In this document: piece after piece, positions 6,041 to 12,757 of the stretch | Position numbering within the stretch: position 1 is the stretch's first letter | How the letters are laid out: each line of letters starts with the position of its first letter | Source: Oscillibacter sp. | GTDB taxonomy: Bacteria > Bacillota > Clostridia > Oscillospirales > Oscillospiraceae | Assembly (NCBI GenBank): GCA_009773995.1 | Contig: VSMY01000076.1 | Span: 1-13,193 of the forward strand | Length of the DNA stretch: 13,193 bases | Direction: 5' to 3' | The notes under the pieces: model-generated | Told to the model about the DNA's origin: nothing | The model's database searches: none | What the model saw: only the letters and a program-made list of their open reading frames with translations | Made by a program: the position numbers and the translations under genes

Positions 6041-7267
6041 TCACTGGATATAAGCTCTGTGGAATACCTTCTTGCCTTTCTTGATGATGACGCCCTCTCC
6101 CTGGAAGTCCACCTGGTCGAAGGTCGCGGCGATGTCTGTGACCTTCCGGTCGTTCACCATCATGCCTCCCTGCTGAATCAGCCGCCGGGCCTCCCCGTTG
6201 GAGGGGCACAGGCCGCAGGCCGTCAGCAGGGCGACGGCCCCGATTTTCCCGTCCTCAAACTTGGCGACGGGCAGCTCCGTGGAGGGCATGTGCTCCGTGG
6301 AACCCGCCCCCGCGAAGAGGCCCCGTGCGGTCTCCTGGGCCTTTTCCGCCTCCTGTTCGCCGTGGACCAGCTTGGTCAGCTCGTAGGCCAGGATTTCCTT
6401 GGCCCGGTTCAGCTGGCTGCCCTCCCACTTGTCCATGGCGTCAATTTCCTCCAGAGGCAGGAAGGTCAGCATGCGGATGCACTTCAAAACGTCCGCGTCC
6501 CCCACGTTCCGCCAGTACTGGTAGAACTCGAAGGGGGTGGTCTTGTCAGGGTCCAGCCAGACGGCGCCCTTGGCGGTTTTGCCCATTTTTTTGCCCTCGG
6601 AGTTCATCAGCAGGGTGATGGTCATGGCGTAAGCGTCCTTGCCCAGCTTCCGGCGGATGAGTTCCGTGCCGCCCAGCATGTTGCTCCACTGGTCGTCCCC
6701 GCCGAACTGCATGTTGCAGCCCAGGGTCTGGAACATGTGGTAGAAGTCGTAGGACTGCATGATCATATAGTTGAACTCCAGGAAGCTGAGGCCCTTCTCC
6801 ATCCGCTGCTTGTAGCACTCCGCCCGGAGCATGTTGTTCACGGAGAAGCAGGCCCCCACCTCCCGCAGAAGCTCAATATAGTTCAGCTTCATCAGCCAGT
6901 CGGCGTTATTGACCATGATGGCCTTGTCCGGCCCGAATTCTATAAAGCGCTCCATCTGCTTTTTGAAGCAGGCGCAGTTGTGGGCGATGGTCTCCGTGGT
7001 CATCATCTGCCGCATATCCGTCCGGCCGGAGGGGTCCCCCACCATGCCAGTGCCGCCGCCGATGAGGGCGATGGGCCGGTTCCCCGCCATCTGGAGGCGC
7101 TTCATCAGGCACAGGGCCATGAAGTGGCCCACGTGGAGACTGTCCGCCGTGGGGTCGAAGCCGATGTAGAACACCGCCTTGCCGTTGTTCACCAGCTCCC
7201 GGATCTCCGCCTCGTCGGTGACCTGGGCGATGAGGCCCCGGGCCTTGAGTTCCTCGTAAATCTGCAT
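6041..7267 (-). CDS. tyrS: Tyrosyl-tRNA synthetase
   Basis: A 408-residue class I aminoacyl-tRNA synthetase that activates tyrosine with ATP and loads it onto tRNA-Tyr in the cytoplasm. Visible features: YIGFDPTADSLHVGH at residues 34-48, combining tyrosine-pocket residues with the HIGH signature (here HVGH 45-48); the active-site stretch MQSYDFYHMF near 170-179; FGGDDQWSN at 188-196; the KMSKS-type loop KMGKT at 227-231; and a C-terminal S4-like RNA-binding domain from about 345 onward (GEARRLIQQGGMMVND). The ATG at 7267-7265 has AAAGGAG 10 bases upstream. An ATG 8 bases earlier is out of frame. The frame stays open to 7642, but that region is the T-box leader, not protein. Expression is controlled by the tyrosine T-box upstream and ends at the terminator 6011-6036. 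Confidence 0.98.
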   Translation of the reverse strand: MQIYEELKARGLIAQVTDEAEIRELVNNGKAVFYIGFDPTADSLHVGHFMALCLMKRLQMAGNRPIALIGGGTGMVGDPSGRTDMRQMMTTETIAHNCACFKKQMERFIEFGPDKAIMVNNADWLMKLNYIELLREVGACFSVNNMLRAECYKQRMEKGLSFLEFNYMIMQSYDFYHMFQTLGCNMQFGGDDQWSNMLGGTELIRRKLGKDAYAMTITLLMNSEGKKMGKTAKGAVWLDPDKTTPFEFYQYWRNVGDADVLKCIRMLTFLPLEEIDAMDKWEGSQLNRAKEILAYELTKLVHGEQEAEKAQETARGLFAGAGSTEHMPSTELPVAKFEDGKIGAVALLTACGLCPSNGEARRLIQQGGMMVNDRKVTDIAATFDQVDFQGEGVIIKKGKKVFHRAYIQ

Positions 7268-7300
7268 ATCGCATCTTCTCCTTTGTTGTGTTTTCGGAAC

Positions 7301-7335
7301 GAAAAACGCCCCCGTCCCGGTGGGGACAGAGGGCG
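7301..7335 (-). terminator. Conditional terminator of the tyrS T-box
   Basis: On the minus strand CGCCC plus GTCCC pair with GGGAC plus GGGCG around a CACC loop, with a small internal loop, followed directly by TTTTT (7306-7302). It forms when tRNA-Tyr is charged and the antiterminator is not stabilised. It ends about 34 bases before the tyrS start codon. Confidence 0.88.
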
Positions 7336-7573
7336 AACAAACTTCGCGGTACCACCTCTGGTTCGCCGCCTCCTCGCGAAAGCGGCCTCGTGGAGTGCCG
7401 ACACACTCCCGCGCGGTAACGGGCGCACCCGGCGCGCGCCTACTGAGAAGGATGTCCCTCCGTTCGGGCGCCAGCTCCAAGGGGTATTCGCCGTCCGCCT
7501 CCCTCCCCCTTCCACCAAGCCGGGGGCTCTCTTTGCGGAGGACATGACGGGTACTGGGCCTTTTCCTCGCTGT
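7301..7573 (-). promoter_or_regulatory. Tyrosine-specific T-box leader of tyrS
   Basis: This untranslated leader senses uncharged tRNA-Tyr. In order on the minus strand it shows an AGAGAG element of Stem I (7532-7527), a GGTGG-containing apical region, a specifier-like GAA-UAC (Tyr codon at 7486-7484), and the T-box core AGAGGTGGTACCGCG (7359-7345). The bulge reads UGGU, complementary to the ACCA end expected of tRNA-Tyr (discriminator A). The antiterminator arms GGCGAAC and GTTCGCC (7367-7361 and 7338-7332) pair perfectly around the T-box. The second arm shares bases 7332-7335 with the terminator, so the two structures exclude each other. When uncharged tRNA-Tyr binds, the antiterminator forms and tyrS is transcribed. 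The precise Stem I fold was not computed. Confidence 0.93.
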
Positions 7574-7580
7574 GAATGGT

Positions 7581-7609
7581 ATTGTAGCAGACGGGCCGGA
7601 GATTGTCAA
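7581..7609 (-). promoter_or_regulatory. Sigma-A promoter of tyrS
   Basis: TTGACA (7609-7604), a 17-base spacer and TACAAT (7586-7581) on the minus strand: a perfect -35 and a 5-of-6 -10 at optimal spacing. Transcription would start near 7574, just in front of the T-box leader. Confidence 0.9.
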
Positions 7610-7668
7610 TACGAACCGCCGGAAAAAGACCTTATAGCGCAAATCCGTGACATCTCATTACGAAGGGA

Positions 7669-7697
7669 TTGAAACGGCTTTCCTTGAACGCTAGACT
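7669..7697 (+). promoter_or_regulatory. Possible sigma-A promoter of the coiled-coil protein gene
   Basis: TTGAAA (7669-7674), a 17-base spacer and TAGACT (7692-7697) precede the gene starting at 7749. The -35 is good; the -10 matches at 4 of 6 positions. It is divergent from the tyrS promoter about 60 bases away. A different sigma factor could be used instead. Confidence 0.4.
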
Positions 7698-7748
7698 AAT
7701 CAGCATCAGAAAGACCCGAAAACTTATGCGGAGAAAGGAAGGACAGAT

Positions 7749-8213
7749 ATGAATATCCAGATGATGGAAGGCCTCGTCGGAGCCAGCGCCAGTATCAAGC
7801 TGTCGGGTACCCCCATGAGCGTATACCGTCAGGCCAGCGCCGAGGGCGACGAGGAAAAAATGAAGCGGGCCCTGGAGTACACCGGCGACTGCACGGAAAA
7901 GGCGGTCAAGTACCAGGAAAAGCTGGAAAAGGGCATGGAGGCCGAGGCAAAGGCCGAACGGGAGAAGGCAAAGCTGGAGCGGGAAGCCGCCATCGAAAAA
8001 CGCCGGGAGGAGCGCAAACAGGCGGAAGAAGGCGCGGGGCCCGACGCCCCCCGGACAGCCGACCTTGTCCAGCTCAGCGAGGAGGCGAAAGCGGCCCAGA
8101 GAGACAAACCCGTCGAAATGAAGGCTGACAGCGAGCCTGTTACGTATACGGAGTCTGGTGAGATCTCCCCCGCTTCAGCCGAGGCAGAACCCACAATATC
8201 CTGCTTCGCGTGA
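7749..8213 (+). CDS. Hypothetical charged coiled-coil protein
   Basis: A 154-residue protein whose family I do not recognise. The ATG is preceded by AAAGGAAGG with good spacing, so it is very likely translated. Residues 1-30 are mildly hydrophobic and small-residue rich (MEGLVGASASIKLSGTPMSV), with no signal peptide or membrane helix. Residues 32-95 are dense in Glu, Lys, Arg and Ala and look like a long coiled-coil helix (KAEREKAKLEREAAIEKR). The tail (about 96-154) is low in order and contains LVQLSEEAKAAQ, a phrase resembling short motifs in some flagellar and small clostridial proteins, a weak resemblance only. The last residues are TISCFA. It has a possible own promoter, and the radical SAM gene follows after 83 bases with a separate promoter, so a functional link is not implied. 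The opposite strand also has a long open frame here, but without gene-like features. Confidence 0.75.
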   Translation: MNIQMMEGLVGASASIKLSGTPMSVYRQASAEGDEEKMKRALEYTGDCTEKAVKYQEKLEKGMEAEAKAEREKAKLEREAAIEKRREERKQAEEGAGPDAPRTADLVQLSEEAKAAQRDKPVEMKADSEPVTYTESGEISPASAEAEPTISCFA

Positions 8214-8233
8214 CAAATTCCAGGGAGCTCGTC

Positions 8234-8262
8234 TTGTGGTTCGGAGGAAACCGTGCTATCAT
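8234..8262 (+). promoter_or_regulatory. Probable sigma-A promoter of the radical SAM gene
   Basis: TTGTGG (8234-8239), 17 bases and TATCAT (8257-8262; 5 of 6 matches) lie in the gap before the gene starting at 8297. The -35 is weak (3 of 6) but spacing is ideal. It would give a leader of about 28 bases. Confidence 0.55.
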
Positions 8263-8296
8263 AGGAGCATCCCTGTTCACGCGAGAGGTGACGCCC

Positions 8297-9184
8297 ATGG
8301 AGACCATCCCCGCCAAGTCCATTGTGAACCGGACCAAGGACCCCAGCTGGTTCGGCACGGAATACAATATGAACATCTACCGGGGCTGCTGCCACGGGTG
8401 CATCTACTGCGACAGCCGGAGCGACTGCTACCGAAACGACGATTTCGACCGGGTCAAGGCCAAGGCGGACGCCCTGCGGATCATCCGGGACGACCTGGAG
8501 AGCAAGGCCAAAGTGGGCGTGGTGGGCACCGGCTCTATGAGCGACCCCTACAACCCCTTTGAGGAGGAGCTGCAGCTTACCCGCCGGGCCCTGACCCTGC
8601 TGGAAGCCTACGGTTTCGGCGTGGCCATCGCCACAAAGAGCGACCTGATTGTCCGGGACGCGGACGTGCTGTCCTCCATCCACCGGACCATGCCCGCCAT
8701 CTGCAAAATCACCCTCACCACCTGCGACGATGAGCTGGCCGCTAAAGTGGAACCTTACGCGCCCTCCCCCTCCCGCCGCCTGGCGGCGGTGGAGCGGCTC
8801 AGCGCAGCGGGGCTGTTTACGGGCATTTTGATGATGCCCGTTCTCCCCTTTCTGGAGGACAGCCCGGAAAACATCCGGGACATCGTAGACCGGGCGGCGG
8901 ACGCAGGGGCCCGATTCGTCTACCCCGCCTTGGGCATGACCTGCCGTGCGGGCCAGCGGGAATACTTTTACCGGAAATTGGAGGAGCAGTTTCCCGGCCA
9001 GGGACTGGCGGAGAAGTACCGGCGGCGGTACGGCCCCCGATACGAGTGCCCAAGCCCCAGGGCCCGGGCGCTGTGGGAGATCTTTCAGGACGCATGTAAC
9101 CGCCGGGGACTGCTGACCTCCATGGGCCGCATCGTCACCGCCTCCCGGCGGGGGCACGAGACGGACCAGCTCAGCCTGTTTTAA
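8297..9184 (+). CDS. SPL-family-like radical SAM protein
   Basis: A 295-residue protein. The iron-sulfur motif is CX3CX2C at C31, C35 and C38 (YRGCCHGCIYCDSRSDCYR), which marks a radical SAM enzyme. The start IPAKSIVNRTKDPSWFGTEYNMNIYRGC and the GTGSMSDPYNPFE stretch (about 77-89) are typical of the group annotated as SPL family or Rv2578c-like radical SAM proteins. These are related to spore photoproduct lyase but mostly uncharacterised, so the substrate is unknown and DNA repair should not be assumed. The ATG at 8297 has AGAGGTG 6 bases upstream. An open frame begins earlier at 8210, but it crosses the predicted promoter and has no ribosome binding site. The gene is probably monocistronic: it has its own promoter and a strong terminator that starts inside the last codons. 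Confidence 0.88.
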   Translation: METIPAKSIVNRTKDPSWFGTEYNMNIYRGCCHGCIYCDSRSDCYRNDDFDRVKAKADALRIIRDDLESKAKVGVVGTGSMSDPYNPFEEELQLTRRALTLLEAYGFGVAIATKSDLIVRDADVLSSIHRTMPAICKITLTTCDDELAAKVEPYAPSPSRRLAAVERLSAAGLFTGILMMPVLPFLEDSPENIRDIVDRAADAGARFVYPALGMTCRAGQREYFYRKLEEQFPGQGLAEKYRRRYGPRYECPSPRARALWEIFQDACNRRGLLTSMGRIVTASRRGHETDQLSLF

Positions 9185-9208
9185 CAGGCTGAGCCGGTCC
9201 GTTTTTTT
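9161..9208 (+). terminator. Rho-independent terminator overlapping the end of the radical SAM gene
   Basis: ACGGACCAGCTCAGCCTGTT (9161-9180) pairs with AACAGGCTGAGCCGGTCCGT (9183-9202) with one A-C mismatch, followed by a run of seven T (9202-9208). The ascending arm encodes the last codons and the stop lies in the loop and first bases of the descending arm. There is no T-run on the minus strand, so it serves only the plus-strand gene and does not stop the convergent aminotransferase transcript. Confidence 0.92.
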
Positions 9209-9213
9209 GTATG

Positions 9214-10386
9214 TCAATAACCGGCCGCCGAAATCTTTTTTCGGAGACTCTCCAGCCGGTTCAGCGCGTCCAGCAGGGTCTCGTCCCGCTTGGCGAAGTG
9301 GAAGCGGATCAGGTGGTTCACCGGCTCCCGGAAGAAGCTGGAGCCGGGAACGGCTCCCACGCCCACCCGTTCCGCCAGGTCCTCGCAGAAGCGGAGGTCG
9401 CTGTCATAGCCGAACTCCGAGATGTCCAGCAGAACGTAATACGCTCCCTCCGGCGTGGTATGGACCAGCTTCAAATCATCCAAGCCGTTTAGGAACAGGT
9501 CCCGCTTGTGCGTGTATTCCGCCAGCAGGCCGTCGTAATAGTCCTGTCCGAATTTCAGTCCGGGGATGACCGCCTCCTGGAGGGGAGCCGCCGCGCCCAC
9601 GGTGAGGAAGTCGTGGACCTTCTTGATGCGCTCCGTGATCTCCGGCGGGGCGATGGTGTAGCCCAGACGCCAGCCGGTGATGGAGTAGGTTTTGGACAGG
9701 GAGGAGCAGGAGATGGTCCGCTCCCACATGCCGGGGAGGGAGGCGAAGTAGGTGTGCTTATGAGGGGCGTAGACAATGTGCTCATAGACCTCGTCGGTGA
9801 TGACATAGGCGTCGTATTTCTCCGCCAGTGCGGCGATGAGCTCCAGCTCCTCCCGGGTGAAGACCCGGCCGCAGGGGTTGGAAGGGTTGCAGAGGATCAG
9901 CGCCTTGGGTTTTTGACGGAAGGCGTCCTCCAGAACCTCCGGGTCAAAGCGGAAATCCGGCGGAACCAGGGGGACATAAATGGGCTCCGCCCCGCAGAGA
10001 ATGGTGTCCGCCCCGTAGTTCTCGTAGAAGGGGGAGAAGACGATGACCTTGTCCCCAGGATTCGCCACGGTCATCATGGCGGCCATCATAGCCTCCGTGC
10101 TGCCGCAGGTGACGGTAATTTCCCCGTTGGGATCCACGGAACGGCCCATATAGCGGGACTGCTTTTCCGCCAGAGCCTCCCGGAGGTTCTGGGCCCCCCA
10201 GGTAATGGAGTACTGGTGAAAATCCTCCCGAGAGACCTCCGCCAGCCGATCCAAGATAGCCTTGGGAGGGTCGAAGTCCGGGAAGCCCTGGGAGAGGTTC
10301 ACCGCGCCGTACTGGTTGGAGATGCGGGTCATACGCCGGATCACCGAATCGGTGAAGCCGGCGGTGCGTTCAGAAAGGCTCTGCAT
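9214..10386 (-). CDS. Class I PLP-dependent aminotransferase
   Basis: A 390-residue fold-type I aminotransferase that moves an amino group between an amino acid and a 2-oxo acid in the cytoplasm. Visible residues: substrate-side NLSQGFPDF (30-38), PLP-binding NPSNPCGR (167-174) with Asn170, Asp198 and Tyr201 in TDEVY, the Schiff-base Lys232 in SLSKTYSITGWR, and the carboxylate-binding Arg361 in RFHFAK. The NLSQGFPDF start and overall pattern resemble the kynurenine/methionine (YbdL-like) and related aminotransferases, so the preferred substrate could be methionine, an aromatic or another hydrophobic amino acid. The ATG at 10386 is chosen because GGAGGA lies 7 bases upstream; a TTG at 10401 would sit on that site. 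The gene overlaps the end of the FAD dehydrogenase gene by 17 bases, implying coupled expression. No terminator with a U-run was seen after its stop at 9214. Confidence 0.93.
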   Translation of the reverse strand: MQSLSERTAGFTDSVIRRMTRISNQYGAVNLSQGFPDFDPPKAILDRLAEVSREDFHQYSITWGAQNLREALAEKQSRYMGRSVDPNGEITVTCGSTEAMMAAMMTVANPGDKVIVFSPFYENYGADTILCGAEPIYVPLVPPDFRFDPEVLEDAFRQKPKALILCNPSNPCGRVFTREELELIAALAEKYDAYVITDEVYEHIVYAPHKHTYFASLPGMWERTISCSSLSKTYSITGWRLGYTIAPPEITERIKKVHDFLTVGAAAPLQEAVIPGLKFGQDYYDGLLAEYTHKRDLFLNGLDDLKLVHTTPEGAYYVLLDISEFGYDSDLRFCEDLAERVGVGAVPGSSFFREPVNHLIRFHFAKRDETLLDALNRLESLRKKISAAGY

Positions 10387-11770
10387 GGTCGTGTCCTCCA
10401 ATGTAGGATTTTTGGTCGTTCAGAATGTGCAGGGGGTCCAGAGCGTCCTTGATTTGGTTCATGACGGCAAGGTTTTCCCTGGCGGTCTCCCGGAGGAAAT
10501 AGCGCCGCTTGGAAACGCCGATGCCGTGCTCCCCGGAGGCCACGCCTCCCAGCTCGTAGGCTTTGTGATAGGCCCGGTCCATGACGGCGTGGAGGTCCCG
10601 CTCCCAGGTTTCGTCGTCCCGGTCTCCCCGGACCACGCAGAGGTGGACGTTGCCGTCCCCGGCGTGGCCGAAGCTGACCATCCGCACGCCGGAAGAGACC
10701 TCCAGCTCGTTGACAAAGGCGGTAAAATCCGCCGTGCGGCTGATGGGCACCACGATGTCCACGGGCTCCTGCTCGCTGACGGCCTCCACGGCCTTCACTA
10801 AGGCCCCCCGGACCTTCCAGACGTCCGCCGCCTGGGCGGGGTCCTCCAGGACCACATAATCCAAGGCCCCGTTGGCAAGGGCCAGGGCCCGGACCCGCTC
10901 CAGGTTGGCCTCCACTTCGTTCTTCCGCCCGTCGAAGGTCAGGAGGATATAGCTCCCCGCCTCGGGGCAGGGGTACTGCACGCCGGAGAACTCCTCCCCC
11001 AAAGCCACCACCTTCCGCTCCATGAACTCCACCGCCGTGGGGTTCGCGTCGGCCTGGAGTATGGTCAGGACGCTGCGGATACCCGTGCCCAGATCCGCGA
11101 AGGGCGCCAAGACGCTGACGGAACAGGCGGGCTTGGGCAGGAGGCGGAGGACGCATTTCGTGATGACCGCCAGAGTCCCTTCGGAGCCGATAAGCAGGTG
11201 CTTGAGGCTCAGGCCGCTGGCGTCCTTCACCTGCTTGCCGCCCACCCGGAGGACCGTTCCATCACAGAGGACCACCTCCAGCCCTCGGACATAGTCTCGG
11301 GTGACGCCGTACTTTACCGCCCGCATGCCTCCGGCGTTGGTGCTGATGTTTCCGCCCAGGCTGGACGCTTTCTCGCCGGGGTCCGGCGGATAGAAAAGGC
11401 CCTCGCCCTCCACGTAAGCCTGGAGGTCCTGAAGCAGGATGCCGGGCTCTACGGTGACGGTCATGGTGTCCCGGTCCAGCTCCAGGACCCGGTTCATCCG
11501 GGAGAAATCCAGGATAATCCCGCCCTGGAGAGGCACGGTGGAGCCCACCAGATTGGTGCCCGCCCCTCGGGGGGTGACGGGAATCCGGTTCTCATGGGCG
11601 TATCGCAGGACGCCGCCGACCTCCTCCGTGGAGAGTGGGAACACCAGCGCCGCCGCCTCGCCGCGGAGGCGGCCCAGGGCGTCGGTAAGGTACTCCGGGG
11701 GGATGCTGTCAAAGACCAGGCGGGACTCGTCGCCGATGACGTCCCGCAGGGCCTGCCGTTCCATCTGCAT
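10370..11770 (-). CDS. GlcD-type FAD-linked 2-hydroxyacid dehydrogenase
   Basis: A 466-residue flavoprotein of the GlcD/D-lactate dehydrogenase family (vanillyl-alcohol-oxidase-type FAD fold). The N-terminal FAD-binding domain (about 38-210) shows PRGAGTNLVG (67-76) and SSLGGNISTNAGGMRAVKYG (136-155). The C-terminal FAD-oxidase domain carries FGHAGDGNVH (367-376), SGEHGIG (412-418) and a KDALDPLHILN ending typical of the family. Members oxidise D-lactate, glycolate, D-2-hydroxyglutarate and similar 2-hydroxyacids to 2-oxo acids. The substrate cannot be assigned from sequence by eye. In anaerobes the electrons often go to an electron-transfer flavoprotein; no etfAB genes are in the window. The ATG at 11770 has AGGAGG 8 bases upstream. 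It sits between a MetQ-like lipoprotein and an aminotransferase that can use its 2-oxo product. Confidence 0.93.
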   Translation of the reverse strand: MQMERQALRDVIGDESRLVFDSIPPEYLTDALGRLRGEAAALVFPLSTEEVGGVLRYAHENRIPVTPRGAGTNLVGSTVPLQGGIILDFSRMNRVLELDRDTMTVTVEPGILLQDLQAYVEGEGLFYPPDPGEKASSLGGNISTNAGGMRAVKYGVTRDYVRGLEVVLCDGTVLRVGGKQVKDASGLSLKHLLIGSEGTLAVITKCVLRLLPKPACSVSVLAPFADLGTGIRSVLTILQADANPTAVEFMERKVVALGEEFSGVQYPCPEAGSYILLTFDGRKNEVEANLERVRALALANGALDYVVLEDPAQAADVWKVRGALVKAVEAVSEQEPVDIVVPISRTADFTAFVNELEVSSGVRMVSFGHAGDGNVHLCVVRGDRDDETWERDLHAVMDRAYHKAYELGGVASGEHGIGVSKRRYFLRETARENLAVMNQIKDALDPLHILNDQKSYIGGHDHAEPF

Positions 11771-11792
11771 AGTCTATTCCTCCTGTTCAGGT

Positions 11793-11822
11793 GGAGCCTC
11801 CTCCCTGGGCGGGAGAGGCTCC
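11793..11822. other. Intergenic hairpin between metQ-like and dehydrogenase genes
   Basis: GGAGCCTC plus TCCC pairs with GGGA plus GAGGCTCC around a short loop, with a one-base bulge. It lies 12 bases past the MetQ-like stop and 22 bases before the dehydrogenase start. Neither strand has a following T-run, so it is not a standard terminator. It may protect or process the mRNA and so alter relative levels of the two products. Confidence 0.5.
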
Positions 11823-11834
11823 GCCGGTATTTTC

Positions 11835-12704
11835 TTACTTCGCCAGCAGATCCTGGTCCCAGCCCACGGCGATGAAGTATCCGCCGTAGTCCTCGTTGAA
11901 AACCTTCTCGGTGGCCTCGCGCTGGAAGGCCTTGACCACCTTCTGATAGGTCTCCACCTTGGCGGGATCGCTGAGATCGGCGCTCCGGGCGGCCACCAGG
12001 CACCAGTACTCCTCCACGTCCAGCACGGAGTCTTTGTAGATGGCTTCCTCGGTTTTCAGGCCGAAGTCCAGGGCGTAGTTCCCGTTTACCACGGCGGCGG
12101 CCACGTCCGGCAGAACGGAGGGAATGACGTTGGCTTTCAGCTCCTCGATTTCTATGGCGGTGTTGTAGGCCGTGACGTCGTCCATCGTGGGGCTGAACCC
12201 CGCTCCGGCGTCCAGGGTGATAAGCCCCGCCGCCTCCAGGACCTTGAGGGCACGGCCGCCGTTGGTCAGGTCGTCGGGGATGGCCACCACGTCGCCGTCC
12301 TTCAGCTCCTCCACGGAGGAAACCTTGTCGGAGTAGATATTCAGGGGAATGATGAAGGTGTTTCCTATGGTTTCGATCTCATAGCCATAGCTCTCCACCT
12401 CGCTTTGCAGGTAGATGCGGTGCTGGAAGGCGTTCAGGTCGATTTCGTTGTTCGCCAGGGCGTTGTTGGGGGTCACATAGTCGGAGAACTGGACGAACTC
12501 CAGGTTGATGTTTTCCCCCTTCAGGGCCTCCTGGGCGGGCGTCCACAAATCCTCGTAGATGCCGCCAACCACGCCCAGCTTGATGGTGACGGGCTCGGAG
12601 CCGGTAGAGCCGCCGGAATCCCCGGCGGGCTTGGAGCCGCAGGCGGTCAGGGATAAGGCCAGAAGGATCGCCAGAGTCAGGGTGAAAATATTCTTGCGTT
12701 TCAT
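11835..12704 (-). CDS. metQ: MetQ/NlpA-family substrate-binding lipoprotein
   Basis: A 289-residue ABC-transporter binding protein. It has a lipoprotein signal peptide (MKRKNIFTLTLAILLALS) with lipobox LTAC and lipidated Cys22, then a Ser/Gly-rich linker (about 24-37) and the binding domain. Family motifs are visible: TIKLGVVGGIYEDLW, FSDYVTPNNALANNEIDLNAFQH (about 82-104), VVAIPDDLTNGGRALKVLE, and LDVEEYWCLVAARS. The NlpA/MetQ family delivers L- or D-methionine to the MetNI importer; some members bind other ligands. The ATG at 12704 has AGGAGG 9 bases upstream, and the MetI-like permease gene ends 53 bases before it, so both belong to one transporter. The metN ATPase gene is not in the window and would be expected beyond the right edge. 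The family is certain; the ligand is inferred. Confidence 0.93.
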   Translation of the reverse strand: MKRKNIFTLTLAILLALSLTACGSKPAGDSGGSTGSEPVTIKLGVVGGIYEDLWTPAQEALKGENINLEFVQFSDYVTPNNALANNEIDLNAFQHRIYLQSEVESYGYEIETIGNTFIIPLNIYSDKVSSVEELKDGDVVAIPDDLTNGGRALKVLEAAGLITLDAGAGFSPTMDDVTAYNTAIEIEELKANVIPSVLPDVAAAVVNGNYALDFGLKTEEAIYKDSVLDVEEYWCLVAARSADLSDPAKVETYQKVVKAFQREATEKVFNEDYGGYFIAVGWDQDLLAK

Positions 12705-12757
12705 AATATCGTTCCTCCTAAAATACAGACGGATTGATTTGTATTGACTGGGGTCCG

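Noticed and set aside
6059..7672. A 537-codon plus-strand open frame opposite tyrS and its T-box.
   Set aside because: It is antisense to a certain tRNA synthetase gene and runs through the T-box leader. Its protein is low in recognisable motifs, and high GC makes such antisense frames common.
7829..9217. A 462-codon minus-strand open frame opposite the radical SAM and coiled-coil genes.
   Set aside because: Shadow of the plus-strand radical SAM gene, whose cluster motif, promoter and terminator all support the plus strand.
9508..10452. A 314-codon plus-strand open frame opposite the aminotransferase.
   Set aside because: Antisense shadow of a gene with all catalytic residues present; no ribosome binding site or recognisable motif.
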